8,494 nt of DNA from Kingella oralis (GTDB lineage Bacteria; Pseudomonadota; Gammaproteobacteria; Burkholderiales; Neisseriaceae): NCBI GenBank assembly GCA_905373195.1, contig CAJPSG010000027.1, positions 1 to 8,494 of the forward strand. The letters run 5' to 3'. Numbering within the stretch: the first letter of the stretch is position 1; every line of letters starts with the position of its first letter. Shown piece by piece: positions 1 to 7,357 of the stretch. A program made the translations under genes and the position numbers. The notes beneath the pieces are model-generated. The model had not been told where the DNA came from and did no database searches. It saw only the letters and a list, made by a program, of their open reading frames with translations.

Positions 1-1373
1 GGCTGCAAACCTATGATGTGCTGAACGGCAAAGCCTACCCCCGCGCGGTGTTGTTTAACAGTTGGGTATTTGAAATCAACGGCGAGCGCATTATTGAGCG
101 CAATGGCACGTTGTATCGCAACTGGAATGCGGCAACGGGCGCGGGCGAGGCGGTCGGCAGTTTGAGCGTGGCGGGCAAGGCAACGTTTAACGCTTTGGCG
201 TTGGATAAAAACGCGGTGATTAAGGTGTTGCAAGGCGTGATGGTGAACGGCACGCATGAGGTGCAAAGCTATGTGGGACGCACAGCGATTGCGCCGATTA
301 AGCCGCAGTCGTTTACCGCCTATGCGGAAGTGGGCGGCAACACATTAACAGGCACAGCGCAGGCGGATGAAACGCTTGCAGGCAGCCTGAAAGGCAAGGT
401 GGACAGCGAAACAGGCTTTTTTAGCATTGAAGCGAGTGAACCGATTGCGCCCGATGCGCTGCGCTACAACGCGGTATCGCAGTCCACCGTGCCGCTGGAT
501 TCCAGCATTATTGGCATTAACGCCACCCGGTTGCCGCTGGATGGCAAAGTGCCCATCTTCCGCGCGGGCGGCTTGGTGGTGATTCACAACAGCATCAGCC
601 AAGACATCGGCAGCGCGTTTACCGCGGGGCAGACCGTGCAGCTTGAACGACAAAACCTAGACCGCCTGTGCGTGAAAGATGCGGCGGGCGTGCATATTGA
701 TGCGGAAAAATACGACTACGACCTCGCCGCAGGCACGCTCACTTGGCGCACGCCTTTGGATTTGCAGGGCTATCAAATGCCCTTAACCGCCGTGCAGTTC
801 TGGGAAGAAGACAACCGCGTGGTGGAAACCAGCATTTCAGGCAGCCTGAAACTGCAAAACCCACTCACGCGGGACTTTCCCAAAGAAGGCACCTATGTTT
901 CCAGCGCCGTTGTCGCGGGCGATTTGCTGGTACGCGCCACCGAGCCGTTTAGCCAAAAGGCGTGGACAGGCGTATGGCAAAACACCCGCATTGGCGATGC
1001 GCTGCTGGCAAAAACCAATGTGAAAGACTATCCGATAGAAGTCAGCGCGGACGGCGCGATTAACGAGCGATGGCTGCTGAAATTCACTTCCAGCACCCAG
1101 TTTGAATTGTATGGCGAAAGCCTAGGCTTGATTGCCACAGGCGATATTTTAAGCGACCTTGCGCCGATGAACCCCGCCACCAATCAGCCTTATTTCAGGC
1201 TGCCTGCGGCGGCGTTTGGCGGCGGCTGGGCGGCGCAGAACTGCATCCGCTTCAACACCACAGGCACACCGATTCCGCTGTGGATAGTGCGCGCCATCCA
1301 GCCCACGGGCAAACGCAGCACGCATAAAGATGGCTGGACGGTGTGTTTGCGTGGCGACACGATTGAAGTATAG
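1..1373 (+). CDS. Prophage-type structural protein, 5' end outside window
   Basis: The reading frame is open from the first full codon (position 3) to TAG at 1371-1373, so the gene begins upstream of the window; the GTG at 18 is only the first start-like codon inside it. At least 457 codons are visible. No transmembrane segment, signal peptide or catalytic motif is apparent. The chain is rich in Gly, Thr, Asn and hydrophobic beta-type stretches, as in virion proteins. The N-terminal part (YDVLNGKAYPRAVLFNSW, then a GTLYRNW motif) resembles from memory an uncharacterised protein of tailed-phage structural modules, and the next gene supports that context. Oddly for a phage gene it carries three perfect kingDUS 12-mers (380-391, 839-850, 1194-1205); the two on the + strand encode Gly-Ser-Leu-Lys. 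Exact role unknown. Confidence is high that it is a gene and moderate that it is phage-derived. Confidence 0.8.
   Translation, partial: LQTYDVLNGKAYPRAVLFNSWVFEINGERIIERNGTLYRNWNAATGAGEAVGSLSVAGKATFNALALDKNAVIKVLQGVMVNGTHEVQSYVGRTAIAPIKPQSFTAYAEVGGNTLTGTAQADETLAGSLKGKVDSETGFFSIEASEPIAPDALRYNAVSQSTVPLDSSIIGINATRLPLDGKVPIFRAGGLVVIHNSISQDIGSAFTAGQTVQLERQNLDRLCVKDAAGVHIDAEKYDYDLAAGTLTWRTPLDLQGYQMPLTAVQFWEEDNRVVETSISGSLKLQNPLTRDFPKEGTYVSSAVVAGDLLVRATEPFSQKAWTGVWQNTRIGDALLAKTNVKDYPIEVSADGAINERWLLKFTSSTQFELYGESLGLIATGDILSDLAPMNPATNQPYFRLPAAAFGGGWAAQNCIRFNTTGTPIPLWIVRAIQPTGKRSTHKDGWTVCLRGDTIEV
380..391 (+). other. kingDUS AGGCAGCCTGAA
   Basis: Perfect 12-mer inside the phage-type gene; its GGC AGC CTG AA(A) reads Gly-Ser-Leu-Lys. 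Confidence 0.85.
839..850 (+). other. kingDUS AGGCAGCCTGAA
   Basis: Perfect 12-mer inside the phage-type gene, again reading Gly-Ser-Leu-Lys in the same frame. Confidence 0.85.
1194..1205 (-). other. kingDUS, minus strand
   Basis: Perfect reverse complement TTCAGGCTGCCT, the third copy inside the phage-type gene. Confidence 0.85.
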
Positions 1374-1400
1374 GCAGTCTGAAAAAGATTTTTTAACCCG

Positions 1401-1406
1401 AAAGGA
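1401..1406 (+). promoter_or_regulatory. Ribosome binding site of the truncated phage gene
   Basis: AAAGGA lies six bases before the ATG at 1413. This good Shine-Dalgarno match fixes the start of the short gene and indicates that it descends from a genuine translated gene. Confidence 0.7.
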
Positions 1407-1412
1407 CACCCC

Positions 1413-1628
1413 ATGACCCCCGTAACCCTTTACCAATCCACCGACACCGATGCCCCGCAGCTTGCCAATGCCGCAGGCAGCCTTAAAACCCTGCTTAAAG
1501 CCTGCTTGGTAACAGGCTATGGCGACAAGCAACCGTTGGGCTGGGCGATGCCGTTTGAGGAAGACAATAAGGGTGTGTACAGAATACCGCCATACCGACG
1601 GGGTAAATCGCGAGTTTACTCCCGTTGA
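1413..1628 (+). pseudogene. Truncated phage virion-associated protein (N-terminal fragment)
   Basis: A 71-codon frame with a clear ribosome binding site, 39 bases after the upstream phage gene. The first ~57 residues (TLYQSTDTDAPQLANAAGSL, then ACLVTGYGDKQPLGWAMPF and NKGVYR) have the layout of a tailed-phage protein family I know with 'TLYRSTD..AP.L.G..GSL..LLDA.LVNGYG.K.A.GW..PF...NKAVYR'; those proteins are much longer, roughly 200 residues. After codon ~57 (about position 1584) the sequence becomes Arg/Tyr-rich and runs straight through a strong hairpin (1596-1627) to the TGA, so the tail is probably not native. I infer that the gene was cut at ~1584 when other DNA was joined to it, and that the downstream phage genes were lost. 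A kingDUS-like 12-mer with one mismatch lies at 1475-1486. Confidence 0.65.
1596..1627. repeat. Imperfect inverted repeat / hairpin
   Basis: Left arm CGACGGGGTAAA (1596-1607) pairs with right arm TTTACTCCCGTTG (1615-1627), with one bulged T at 1620 and one G-T pair, around a 7-base loop. That is about 12 pairs. No T-run follows, so it does not look like an intrinsic terminator. Confidence 0.55.
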
Positions 1629-1703
1629 GTGAGGCACAAGGTTGTGCATTAGCTCGCGGCGATTGGCAGAGTGTGCGGTTGATATGGTGGTGGGATGGTG
1701 TGT

Positions 1704-1715
1704 TTCAGGCTGCCT
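1704..1715 (-). other. kingDUS, minus strand
   Basis: Perfect copy in the non-coding junction, 18 bases before the left edge of the direct repeat. Confidence 0.85.
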
Positions 1716-1731
1716 TTACCACAGTCAACAG

Positions 1732-1771
1732 AAGCAGCCTGAAACCCCCATTTCCCATTTTCAGGCTGCCT
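1732..1771 (-). terminator. DUS inverted-pair terminator of the truncated kef copy
   Basis: A DUS-like arm AAGCAGCCTGAA (1732-1743; second base differs from kingDUS) and a perfect minus-strand kingDUS (1760-1771) face each other across 16 bases, forming a stem-loop just past the stop of the truncated kef copy. Paired DUS acting as intrinsic terminators are well known in Neisseriaceae. The corresponding right-hand element (6538-6577) has two perfect arms. Confidence 0.65.
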
Positions 1772-2551
1772 CCCATCCAATCACACACTCTCGTCCAAAT
1801 CCCGCTCCCCATTCAACATCGCCTGCACCACCTCTTTCACCCGCGCATCTTGCCGTCTGGCTTCGTTCATCATCGCTTGGTTGGAGAACGCGGCTGTATG
1901 CTCAGGGTCGTACAGCAACGCCATTTTGCGCATGCCGTTTCTATCCATGCGGTAGAAAATATTGCCCGCGCATTCCGCCTTATCGCGCGGCAAGCCGAGA
2001 AATTCCAACGCCCGCTTGCCCGCGCGCACGCCCGAGTCAAACGTTTCGCGGATAATTTCGTCTGCGCCCGCGCGGTGCAATTCAAAAAGATGCCTGCGGT
2101 CGTAAGCGCGGGCAACGATTTTGATATGCGGATTGGCTTCGCGGGCAAAGCGCACAATCTGCACCGCTTCGGCTTTGTTATCAATCGCCACCACCAGCAC
2201 CGTGGCTTTTTCAATGCCCGCCGTGAGCAGCAATTCAGGGCGCGAGCCGTCGCCAAAATAGGTTTTCACGCCGTATTTTTCCATGCCCGCAATCAGGTTT
2301 TCGTCTTTATCAATAATCGTCAGCGCGAAGCCCGCCGCGTCTAAAATGAAATACACCATCTGCCCAAATCGCCCACAGCCAATTTGCAACACCGCGCGTT
2401 GCTCGTCTATCGCATCGTCTGGGCGCGTGGCGGCGGCTTTTTTCGGCAACTTGCTGTGCACAATCAACAGCAGCGGCGTGAGCACCATAGACAGCACCAC
2501 AATCGCCGTCATATTGGCATTATTTGCATCGCTGATTACGCCTTGCGCGTT
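1734..2551. repeat. 818-bp direct repeat, left copy
   Basis: Matches 6540-7357 with a constant offset of 4806 bases and no difference that I could find by reading the two copies side by side. Identity stops at 1733 (A against G) on the left and at 2552 (A against G) on the right, beyond which the sequences diverge. The segment holds the DUS terminator and the last ~256 codons of the kefB-like gene. Together with the right copy it brackets the fbpABC operon as direct repeats. Confidence 0.95.
1781..2551 (-). pseudogene. Truncated kefB-like copy, C-terminal KTN (RCK) fragment
   Basis: This holds the last ~256 codons of the antiporter, identical to the intact gene at 6587-8404 but cut at 2551 and missing the first ~349 residues (almost all of the membrane domain). 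Past the breakpoint the frame meets an in-frame stop after about a dozen unrelated codons. The first usable ATG is at 2512-2510, which would give 243 residues: the last membrane helix, the linker and the complete nucleotide-binding KTN domain with GCGRFGQ. I see no promoter or ribosome binding site before that ATG, so it is most likely silent. If translated it would be a KTN-only peptide able in principle to pair with the intact antiporter (inference). It arose by duplication, not by gradual decay, because no inactivating mutations are present. Confidence 0.9.
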
Positions 2552-2656
2552 AGCAATGGAGTTGTATAGATATGTTCACACCTTAATCATACAATTCTTT
2601 GCCTTGGTGCCGCTTGATTTTTTTCGGCAGCATACTTTCTAGGACACCACCATAAT

Positions 2657-2685
2657 TTGTACTTCTCATGCAATTATTTTACAAT
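2657..2685 (+). promoter_or_regulatory. Putative fbpABC promoter
   Basis: TTGTAC (2657-2662) and TACAAT (2680-2685) are separated by 17 bases: a good -10 and a weak -35 in sigma-70 layout, ~60 bp before the fbpA start. An inverted repeat CAATTA (2671-2676) / TAATTG (2694-2699) overlaps the -10 and start area and could be an operator. fbp operons in Neisseria are Fur-repressed, but I do not see a good match to the Fur consensus here, so iron control is inferred from the family only. Confidence 0.45.
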
Positions 2686-2712
2686 TCAGCTCGTAATTGT
2701 TGCACCGATTAA

Positions 2713-3741
<1,029 letters not shown>

Positions 3742-3760
3742 GCCTGCCGCCGGTAAGCCG

Positions 3761-3791
3761 AAATGCCCTTTGCCGCAAAAGGGCATTTTTT
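3761..3791 (+). terminator. Attenuator-like hairpin between fbpA and fbpB
   Basis: AAATGCCCTTT (3761-3771) pairs perfectly with AAAGGGCATTT (3778-3788) and continues into a T-run ending at 3791. It has the shape of an intrinsic terminator placed 20 bases after the fbpA stop. A partial terminator here would make FbpA more abundant than FbpBC, as expected for a periplasmic binding protein. The ATG at 3763 lies inside the stem. Confidence 0.85.
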
Positions 3792-3840
3792 GCGGCAGCC
3801 GTTATCCGCCCTTGAAACCCGTTTTGAAAGAAAGCCCGAT

Positions 3841-5364
3841 TTGAAATACCCCCGCCCCCCTCTGTGGCTGATGCTGGCCGCAGTTTTCATCAGCCTGCCG
3901 CTGCTGCTGCCTTTCCTGTATCTGATATTCCGCAGTTACGAAGTCGGGCTGGGACGCAGCATCGAATTGCTATGGCGGCCGCGCATGGCGGAGCTGCTGC
4001 TCAATACGCTTTACCTGATGGTGGGCGTAACCGCCGTGGCAGTTACCGTCGGCACGGTTTGTGCGTTTCTGCTGGAACGCTGCCGTTTTTGGGGCAAACC
4101 GTTTTTTCAGACGACCGTTGCCCTGCCGCTGTGCATTCCCGCTTTTGTGAGCTGTTTTACTTGGATTAGCCTGACTTTCCGCGTGGAAGGGCTGTTCGGC
4201 ACGATTGCCATTTTGAGCCTCAGCTGCGCGCCGCTCGCCTATCTGCCCGTTGCCGCCGCGCTCAAACGGCTCGACCGCTCCTTGCAGGAAGTCAGCCTGT
4301 CGCTGGGCAAAAGCCCTGTGCAGACATTTTGGTTTGCCGTTTTCCCCCAGCTCAAACCCGCCATCGGCAGCAGCATTCTGCTGATTGCACTGCACATGCT
4401 GGTGGAGTTTGGCGCGGTGGCAATTTTGAACTACCAAACCTTCACTACTGCCATTTTCCAAGAATACGATATGTCTTTCGACAACAATACCGCCGCGTTG
4501 CTTTCGGCCGTATTGATGCTTATCTGCTTTATCGTGGTGGGCGGCGAAATGCTGTTTCGCGGCAAAGCCAAGCTGTTTCACAGCGGCAAAGGCGTGATTC
4601 GCCCCTATCCCGTGAAAACGCTCACAGGCTGGCAGCAGGCCGCCGCGGTGTTGTTTTTAACGGCGTTGTTTGCGGTCAGCATCGGCGTTCCGGTCGGCAC
4701 GCTGGCTTATTGGCTGGTTGAGGGCAATTCCAAAAACAGCCTCGACAGCCTGTCCGACTTCGCGGAAGCCTTCGGCAACTCGCTGATGATGTCTTCGCTC
4801 GGCGCACTGCTAACCGTGGCCGCCGCCCTGCCGCTGGTGTGGTGCGCGGTGCGCTACCGTAGCAGGTTCACCCTGTGGCTCGACCGCCTGCCTTTTCTGC
4901 TGCACGCCGTGCCCGGGTTGGTTATCGCGCTGTCGCTGATTTATTTCACCATCAACTACGCCTATCCGCTCTACCAAACTTTTGCCGTCATCATTGCCGC
5001 CTATTTCATCCTCTACCTGCCGGTGGCGCAGACGGCTTTGCGCAGCCCGATTGAGCTGCTTCCCGAAAACATGGAAAAAGTCGGGCAGAGCTTGGGGCGC
5101 GGCAACATTTATATTTTCCGCACGCTGGTTGTCCCCGCCATGCTGCCGGGCATTACCGCCGCGTTTGCGCTGGTGTTTCTCAACCTGATGAAAGAACTCA
5201 CCGCCACTTTGTTGCTCACGCCCAACGACATCAAAACCCTGTCCACCGCCGTGTGGTCGTACACCAGCGACGCGCAATACGCCGCCGCCGCACCCTACGC
5301 CGCCATGCTCATCCTGTTTTCGGGCATCCCCGTGTTTCTACTGAAAAAATATGCCTTCCAATAA
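3841..5364 (+). CDS. fbpB: Ferric-iron ABC transporter permease FbpB
   Basis: Inner-membrane channel of the Fe3+ importer: one fused chain with two permease halves, as in FbpB/HitB. From the TTG at 3841 it has 507 residues, the usual size for the family. It shows about twelve hydrophobic segments, starting with WLMLAAVFISLPLLLPF. Each half has an EAA-type loop that docks on the ATPase: residues ~141-175 (QEVSLSLGKSP) and ~401-438 (ENMEKVGQSLGRGN). The start is uncertain. The frame is open back to an ATG at 3763, but that ATG lies in the terminator stem and adds 26 residues without membrane character. TTG 3841 has a weak purine-rich stretch (3826-3834) before it and gives the expected N-terminus. 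Its 3' end overlaps the fbpC frame. A mucosa-type DUS with one mismatch lies at 4106-4117. Confidence 0.95.
   Translation: MKYPRPPLWLMLAAVFISLPLLLPFLYLIFRSYEVGLGRSIELLWRPRMAELLLNTLYLMVGVTAVAVTVGTVCAFLLERCRFWGKPFFQTTVALPLCIPAFVSCFTWISLTFRVEGLFGTIAILSLSCAPLAYLPVAAALKRLDRSLQEVSLSLGKSPVQTFWFAVFPQLKPAIGSSILLIALHMLVEFGAVAILNYQTFTTAIFQEYDMSFDNNTAALLSAVLMLICFIVVGGEMLFRGKAKLFHSGKGVIRPYPVKTLTGWQQAAAVLFLTALFAVSIGVPVGTLAYWLVEGNSKNSLDSLSDFAEAFGNSLMMSSLGALLTVAAALPLVWCAVRYRSRFTLWLDRLPFLLHAVPGLVIALSLIYFTINYAYPLYQTFAVIIAAYFILYLPVAQTALRSPIELLPENMEKVGQSLGRGNIYIFRTLVVPAMLPGITAAFALVFLNLMKELTATLLLTPNDIKTLSTAVWSYTSDAQYAAAAPYAAMLILFSGIPVFLLKKYAFQ
4106..4117 (-). other. Mucosa-type DUS, 11/12
   Basis: Reverse complement of AGGTCGTCTGAA except for the outermost base. 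This dialect is described for the N. mucosa group and differs from the kingDUS found in the flanks. Confidence 0.5.
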
Positions 5365-6454
5365 CATGAATCCCGTTCTGCACATCCGAAACCTGAACAA
5401 AACCTTCGGCACCACCGCCGCGCTGCGCGACATCAATCTGGAACTGCGGCAGGGCGAAATGCTGTTTCTGCTCGGCCCTTCAGGCTGCGGCAAAACCACC
5501 CTGTTGCGCGCCATCGCCGGTTTTGAGCAGCCCGACAGCGGCGAAATTTGGCTCAAAGACCGCTGCATTTTCAATAGCCGCTTTTCCCTGCCGACACAAC
5601 AGCGGCGCATCGGCTATGTGGTGCAAGAGGGCGTGTTGTTCCCGCACCTTTCGGTTTACCGCAACATCGCCTACGGCTTGGGCAACGGTAAAGGCAGCAG
5701 CCCGCAGGACAGGCAGCGCATCGAAGCCGTGATGTCGCTCACCGGCATCGGCGAACTTGCCAACCGCTTCCCCCACCAGCTTTCGGGCGGCCAGCAGCAG
5801 CGCGTCGCCCTCGCCCGCGCCCTCGCGCCCGAACCCGAGCTGATTTTGTTTGACGAACCGTTCAGTGCGCTCGACGAACACCTGCGGCAGAAAATCCGCC
5901 GCGAAATGCTGCACGCCCTGCGCCAAAGCGGCACGTCCGCCATCTTCGTTACCCACGACCGCGACGAAGCCCTCAGCCACGCCGACCGCATCGCCGTGCT
6001 TTCAGACGGCCGCATCCTGCAAACCGACATCCCGCGCTGCCTCTATTGGTCGCCCAGCAGCCTCACCGCCGCGCAGTTTATCGGCGACAGCATTGTGTTG
6101 GACGCACAGCGCAGCAGCGACGGCACACAGGCGCAATGCGCCCTCGGCACATTTGCACTGGCCGCCGCGCCGCAAACGCCGTCTGAACATCCCATTGAAG
6201 GCAAACTGCTCATCCGCCCCGAACAGTTCGTTTTGACGGAAACGGCAAACGCGTCGCCGCACAGCACGCAGCCCATGTTCGGCGCGAAAGTGGAAAGCAT
6301 CGAATTCAAAGGCCGCTATACCGCCGTTGCCCTCAACATCAACGGTGTCTGCTTCACGCTCGACACCGTGCATGCGCCGCCCGTTTGCAGCGGCGACATC
6401 GTGCGGCTCGCGTTTGAAGGCACGGCTTTGTTTTTCCCGCCAGAGCGGAAATAA
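5351..6454 (+). CDS. fbpC: Ferric-iron ABC transporter ATPase FbpC
   Basis: 367 residues; cytoplasmic ATPase that drives Fe3+ import through FbpB. Domains: ABC ATPase (~9-240) then a TOBE-type regulatory domain (~245-367, including LLIRPEQF). Motifs visible: Walker A GPSGCGKTT (42-50), Q-loop Gln92, signature LSGGQ (144-148), Walker B LILFDE (164-169), D-loop SALD (172-175) and switch His202. All catalytic residues are present, so it should be active. The text around the Q-loop (QEGVLFPHL.VYRNIAYGLGNGKG) is almost that of Neisseria FbpC. The ATG at 5351 overlaps fbpB by 14 bases; an alternative ATG at 5366 sits one base after the fbpB stop. Neither has a clear ribosome binding site, suggesting translational coupling. 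Two perfect Neisseria core DUS (6001-6010 minus, 6178-6187 plus) lie inside the gene. Confidence 0.97.
   Translation: MPSNNMNPVLHIRNLNKTFGTTAALRDINLELRQGEMLFLLGPSGCGKTTLLRAIAGFEQPDSGEIWLKDRCIFNSRFSLPTQQRRIGYVVQEGVLFPHLSVYRNIAYGLGNGKGSSPQDRQRIEAVMSLTGIGELANRFPHQLSGGQQQRVALARALAPEPELILFDEPFSALDEHLRQKIRREMLHALRQSGTSAIFVTHDRDEALSHADRIAVLSDGRILQTDIPRCLYWSPSSLTAAQFIGDSIVLDAQRSSDGTQAQCALGTFALAAAPQTPSEHPIEGKLLIRPEQFVLTETANASPHSTQPMFGAKVESIEFKGRYTAVALNINGVCFTLDTVHAPPVCSGDIVRLAFEGTALFFPPERK
6001..6010 (-). other. Neisseria core DUS GCCGTCTGAA
   Basis: Perfect 10-mer on the minus strand, inside the fbpC codons for Leu-Ser-Asp-Gly. It is the Neisseria dialect, not the kingDUS of the surrounding DNA. Confidence 0.75.
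6178..6187 (+). other. Neisseria core DUS GCCGTCTGAA
   Basis: Second perfect 10-mer inside fbpC, on the plus strand, 177 bases from the first. By chance one 10-mer is expected about once per 500 kb counting both strands, so two in one gene are unlikely to be accidental. Confidence 0.75.
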
Positions 6455-6463
6455 AGCCAAGCC

Positions 6464-6509
6464 AAACAGCCGCAGCAACGCAGATTATCTGCACCGCTGC
6501 GGCTGTTTT
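6464..6509 (+). terminator. Intrinsic terminator of fbpABC
   Basis: AAACAGCCGCAGC (6464-6476) pairs over 13 bases with GCTGCGGCTGTTT (6496-6508), followed by one more T. Inside the loop a second perfect hairpin, GCAGAT-T-ATCTGC (6480-6492), makes a nested cruciform. Outside, GCCAAGC (6455-6465 region) and GCTTGGTTGGC (6512-6522 region) can extend the stem. It ends the iron operon before the convergent kef gene. Confidence 0.85.
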
Positions 6510-6537
6510 GCGCTTGGTTGGCGGATATTACATAAAT

Positions 6538-6577
6538 AGGCAGCCTGAAACCCCCATTTCCCATTTTCAGGCTGCCT
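6538..6577 (-). terminator. DUS inverted-pair terminator of the intact kef gene
   Basis: Two perfect kingDUS copies (6538-6549 plus, 6566-6577 minus) face each other across 16 bases, 10 bases past the kef stop codon. The stem is at least 12 bp and is a typical Neisseriaceae terminator. It stands back to back with the fbpC terminator, so convergent transcripts from both sides should stop here. Confidence 0.75.
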
Positions 6578-7357
6578 CCCATCCAATCACACACTCTCGT
6601 CCAAATCCCGCTCCCCATTCAACATCGCCTGCACCACCTCTTTCACCCGCGCATCTTGCCGTCTGGCTTCGTTCATCATCGCTTGGTTGGAGAACGCGGC
6701 TGTATGCTCAGGGTCGTACAGCAACGCCATTTTGCGCATGCCGTTTCTATCCATGCGGTAGAAAATATTGCCCGCGCATTCCGCCTTATCGCGCGGCAAG
6801 CCGAGAAATTCCAACGCCCGCTTGCCCGCGCGCACGCCCGAGTCAAACGTTTCGCGGATAATTTCGTCTGCGCCCGCGCGGTGCAATTCAAAAAGATGCC
6901 TGCGGTCGTAAGCGCGGGCAACGATTTTGATATGCGGATTGGCTTCGCGGGCAAAGCGCACAATCTGCACCGCTTCGGCTTTGTTATCAATCGCCACCAC
7001 CAGCACCGTGGCTTTTTCAATGCCCGCCGTGAGCAGCAATTCAGGGCGCGAGCCGTCGCCAAAATAGGTTTTCACGCCGTATTTTTCCATGCCCGCAATC
7101 AGGTTTTCGTCTTTATCAATAATCGTCAGCGCGAAGCCCGCCGCGTCTAAAATGAAATACACCATCTGCCCAAATCGCCCACAGCCAATTTGCAACACCG
7201 CGCGTTGCTCGTCTATCGCATCGTCTGGGCGCGTGGCGGCGGCTTTTTTCGGCAACTTGCTGTGCACAATCAACAGCAGCGGCGTGAGCACCATAGACAG
7301 CACCACAATCGCCGTCATATTGGCATTATTTGCATCGCTGATTACGCCTTGCGCGTT
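6540..7357. repeat. 818-bp direct repeat, right copy
   Basis: Same orientation and, on reading, the same sequence as 1734-2551. Here it is continuous with the rest of the intact kef gene, so this copy sits in its native context, while the left copy is broken at its right edge. Confidence 0.95.

Larger units (their letters stand above)
1585..1733. other. Non-coding junction with hairpins between phage remnant and repeat
   Basis: No credible gene. It holds a strong imperfect hairpin (1596-1627), a short palindrome (1634-1647: GCACAA, GG, TTGTGC) and a perfect kingDUS on the minus strand at 1704-1715. The outer pieces 1583-1596 (AATACCGCCATACC) and 1681-1694 (GATATGGTGGTGGG) are imperfect inverted copies of one another, so the ~110 bp between them could be a small non-autonomous element. 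No transposase and no target duplication are evident. Confidence 0.4.

Noticed and set aside
1625..2344. 239-codon plus-strand frame rich in His/Arg/Phe (and its twin at 6656-7150)
   Set aside because: Antisense shadow of the kef KTN-domain codons. It appears identically in both repeat copies, has low-complexity composition and has no matching family.
2606..2635. TGCCG...CGGCA with a T-run, a possible terminator in the fbpA leader
   Set aside because: The stem is only 5 bp with a 12-base loop, and the T-run is inside the loop instead of after the stem.
2671..2699. Fur box at the fbpA promoter
   Set aside because: The CAATTA/TAATTG inverted repeat does not fit the Fur consensus well; kept only as a possible operator.
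5476..5487. TTCAGGCTGCGG resembling a minus-strand kingDUS
   Set aside because: Only 10 of 12 bases match, and it is simply the codons of the FbpC Walker A motif (Ser-Gly-Cys-Gly).
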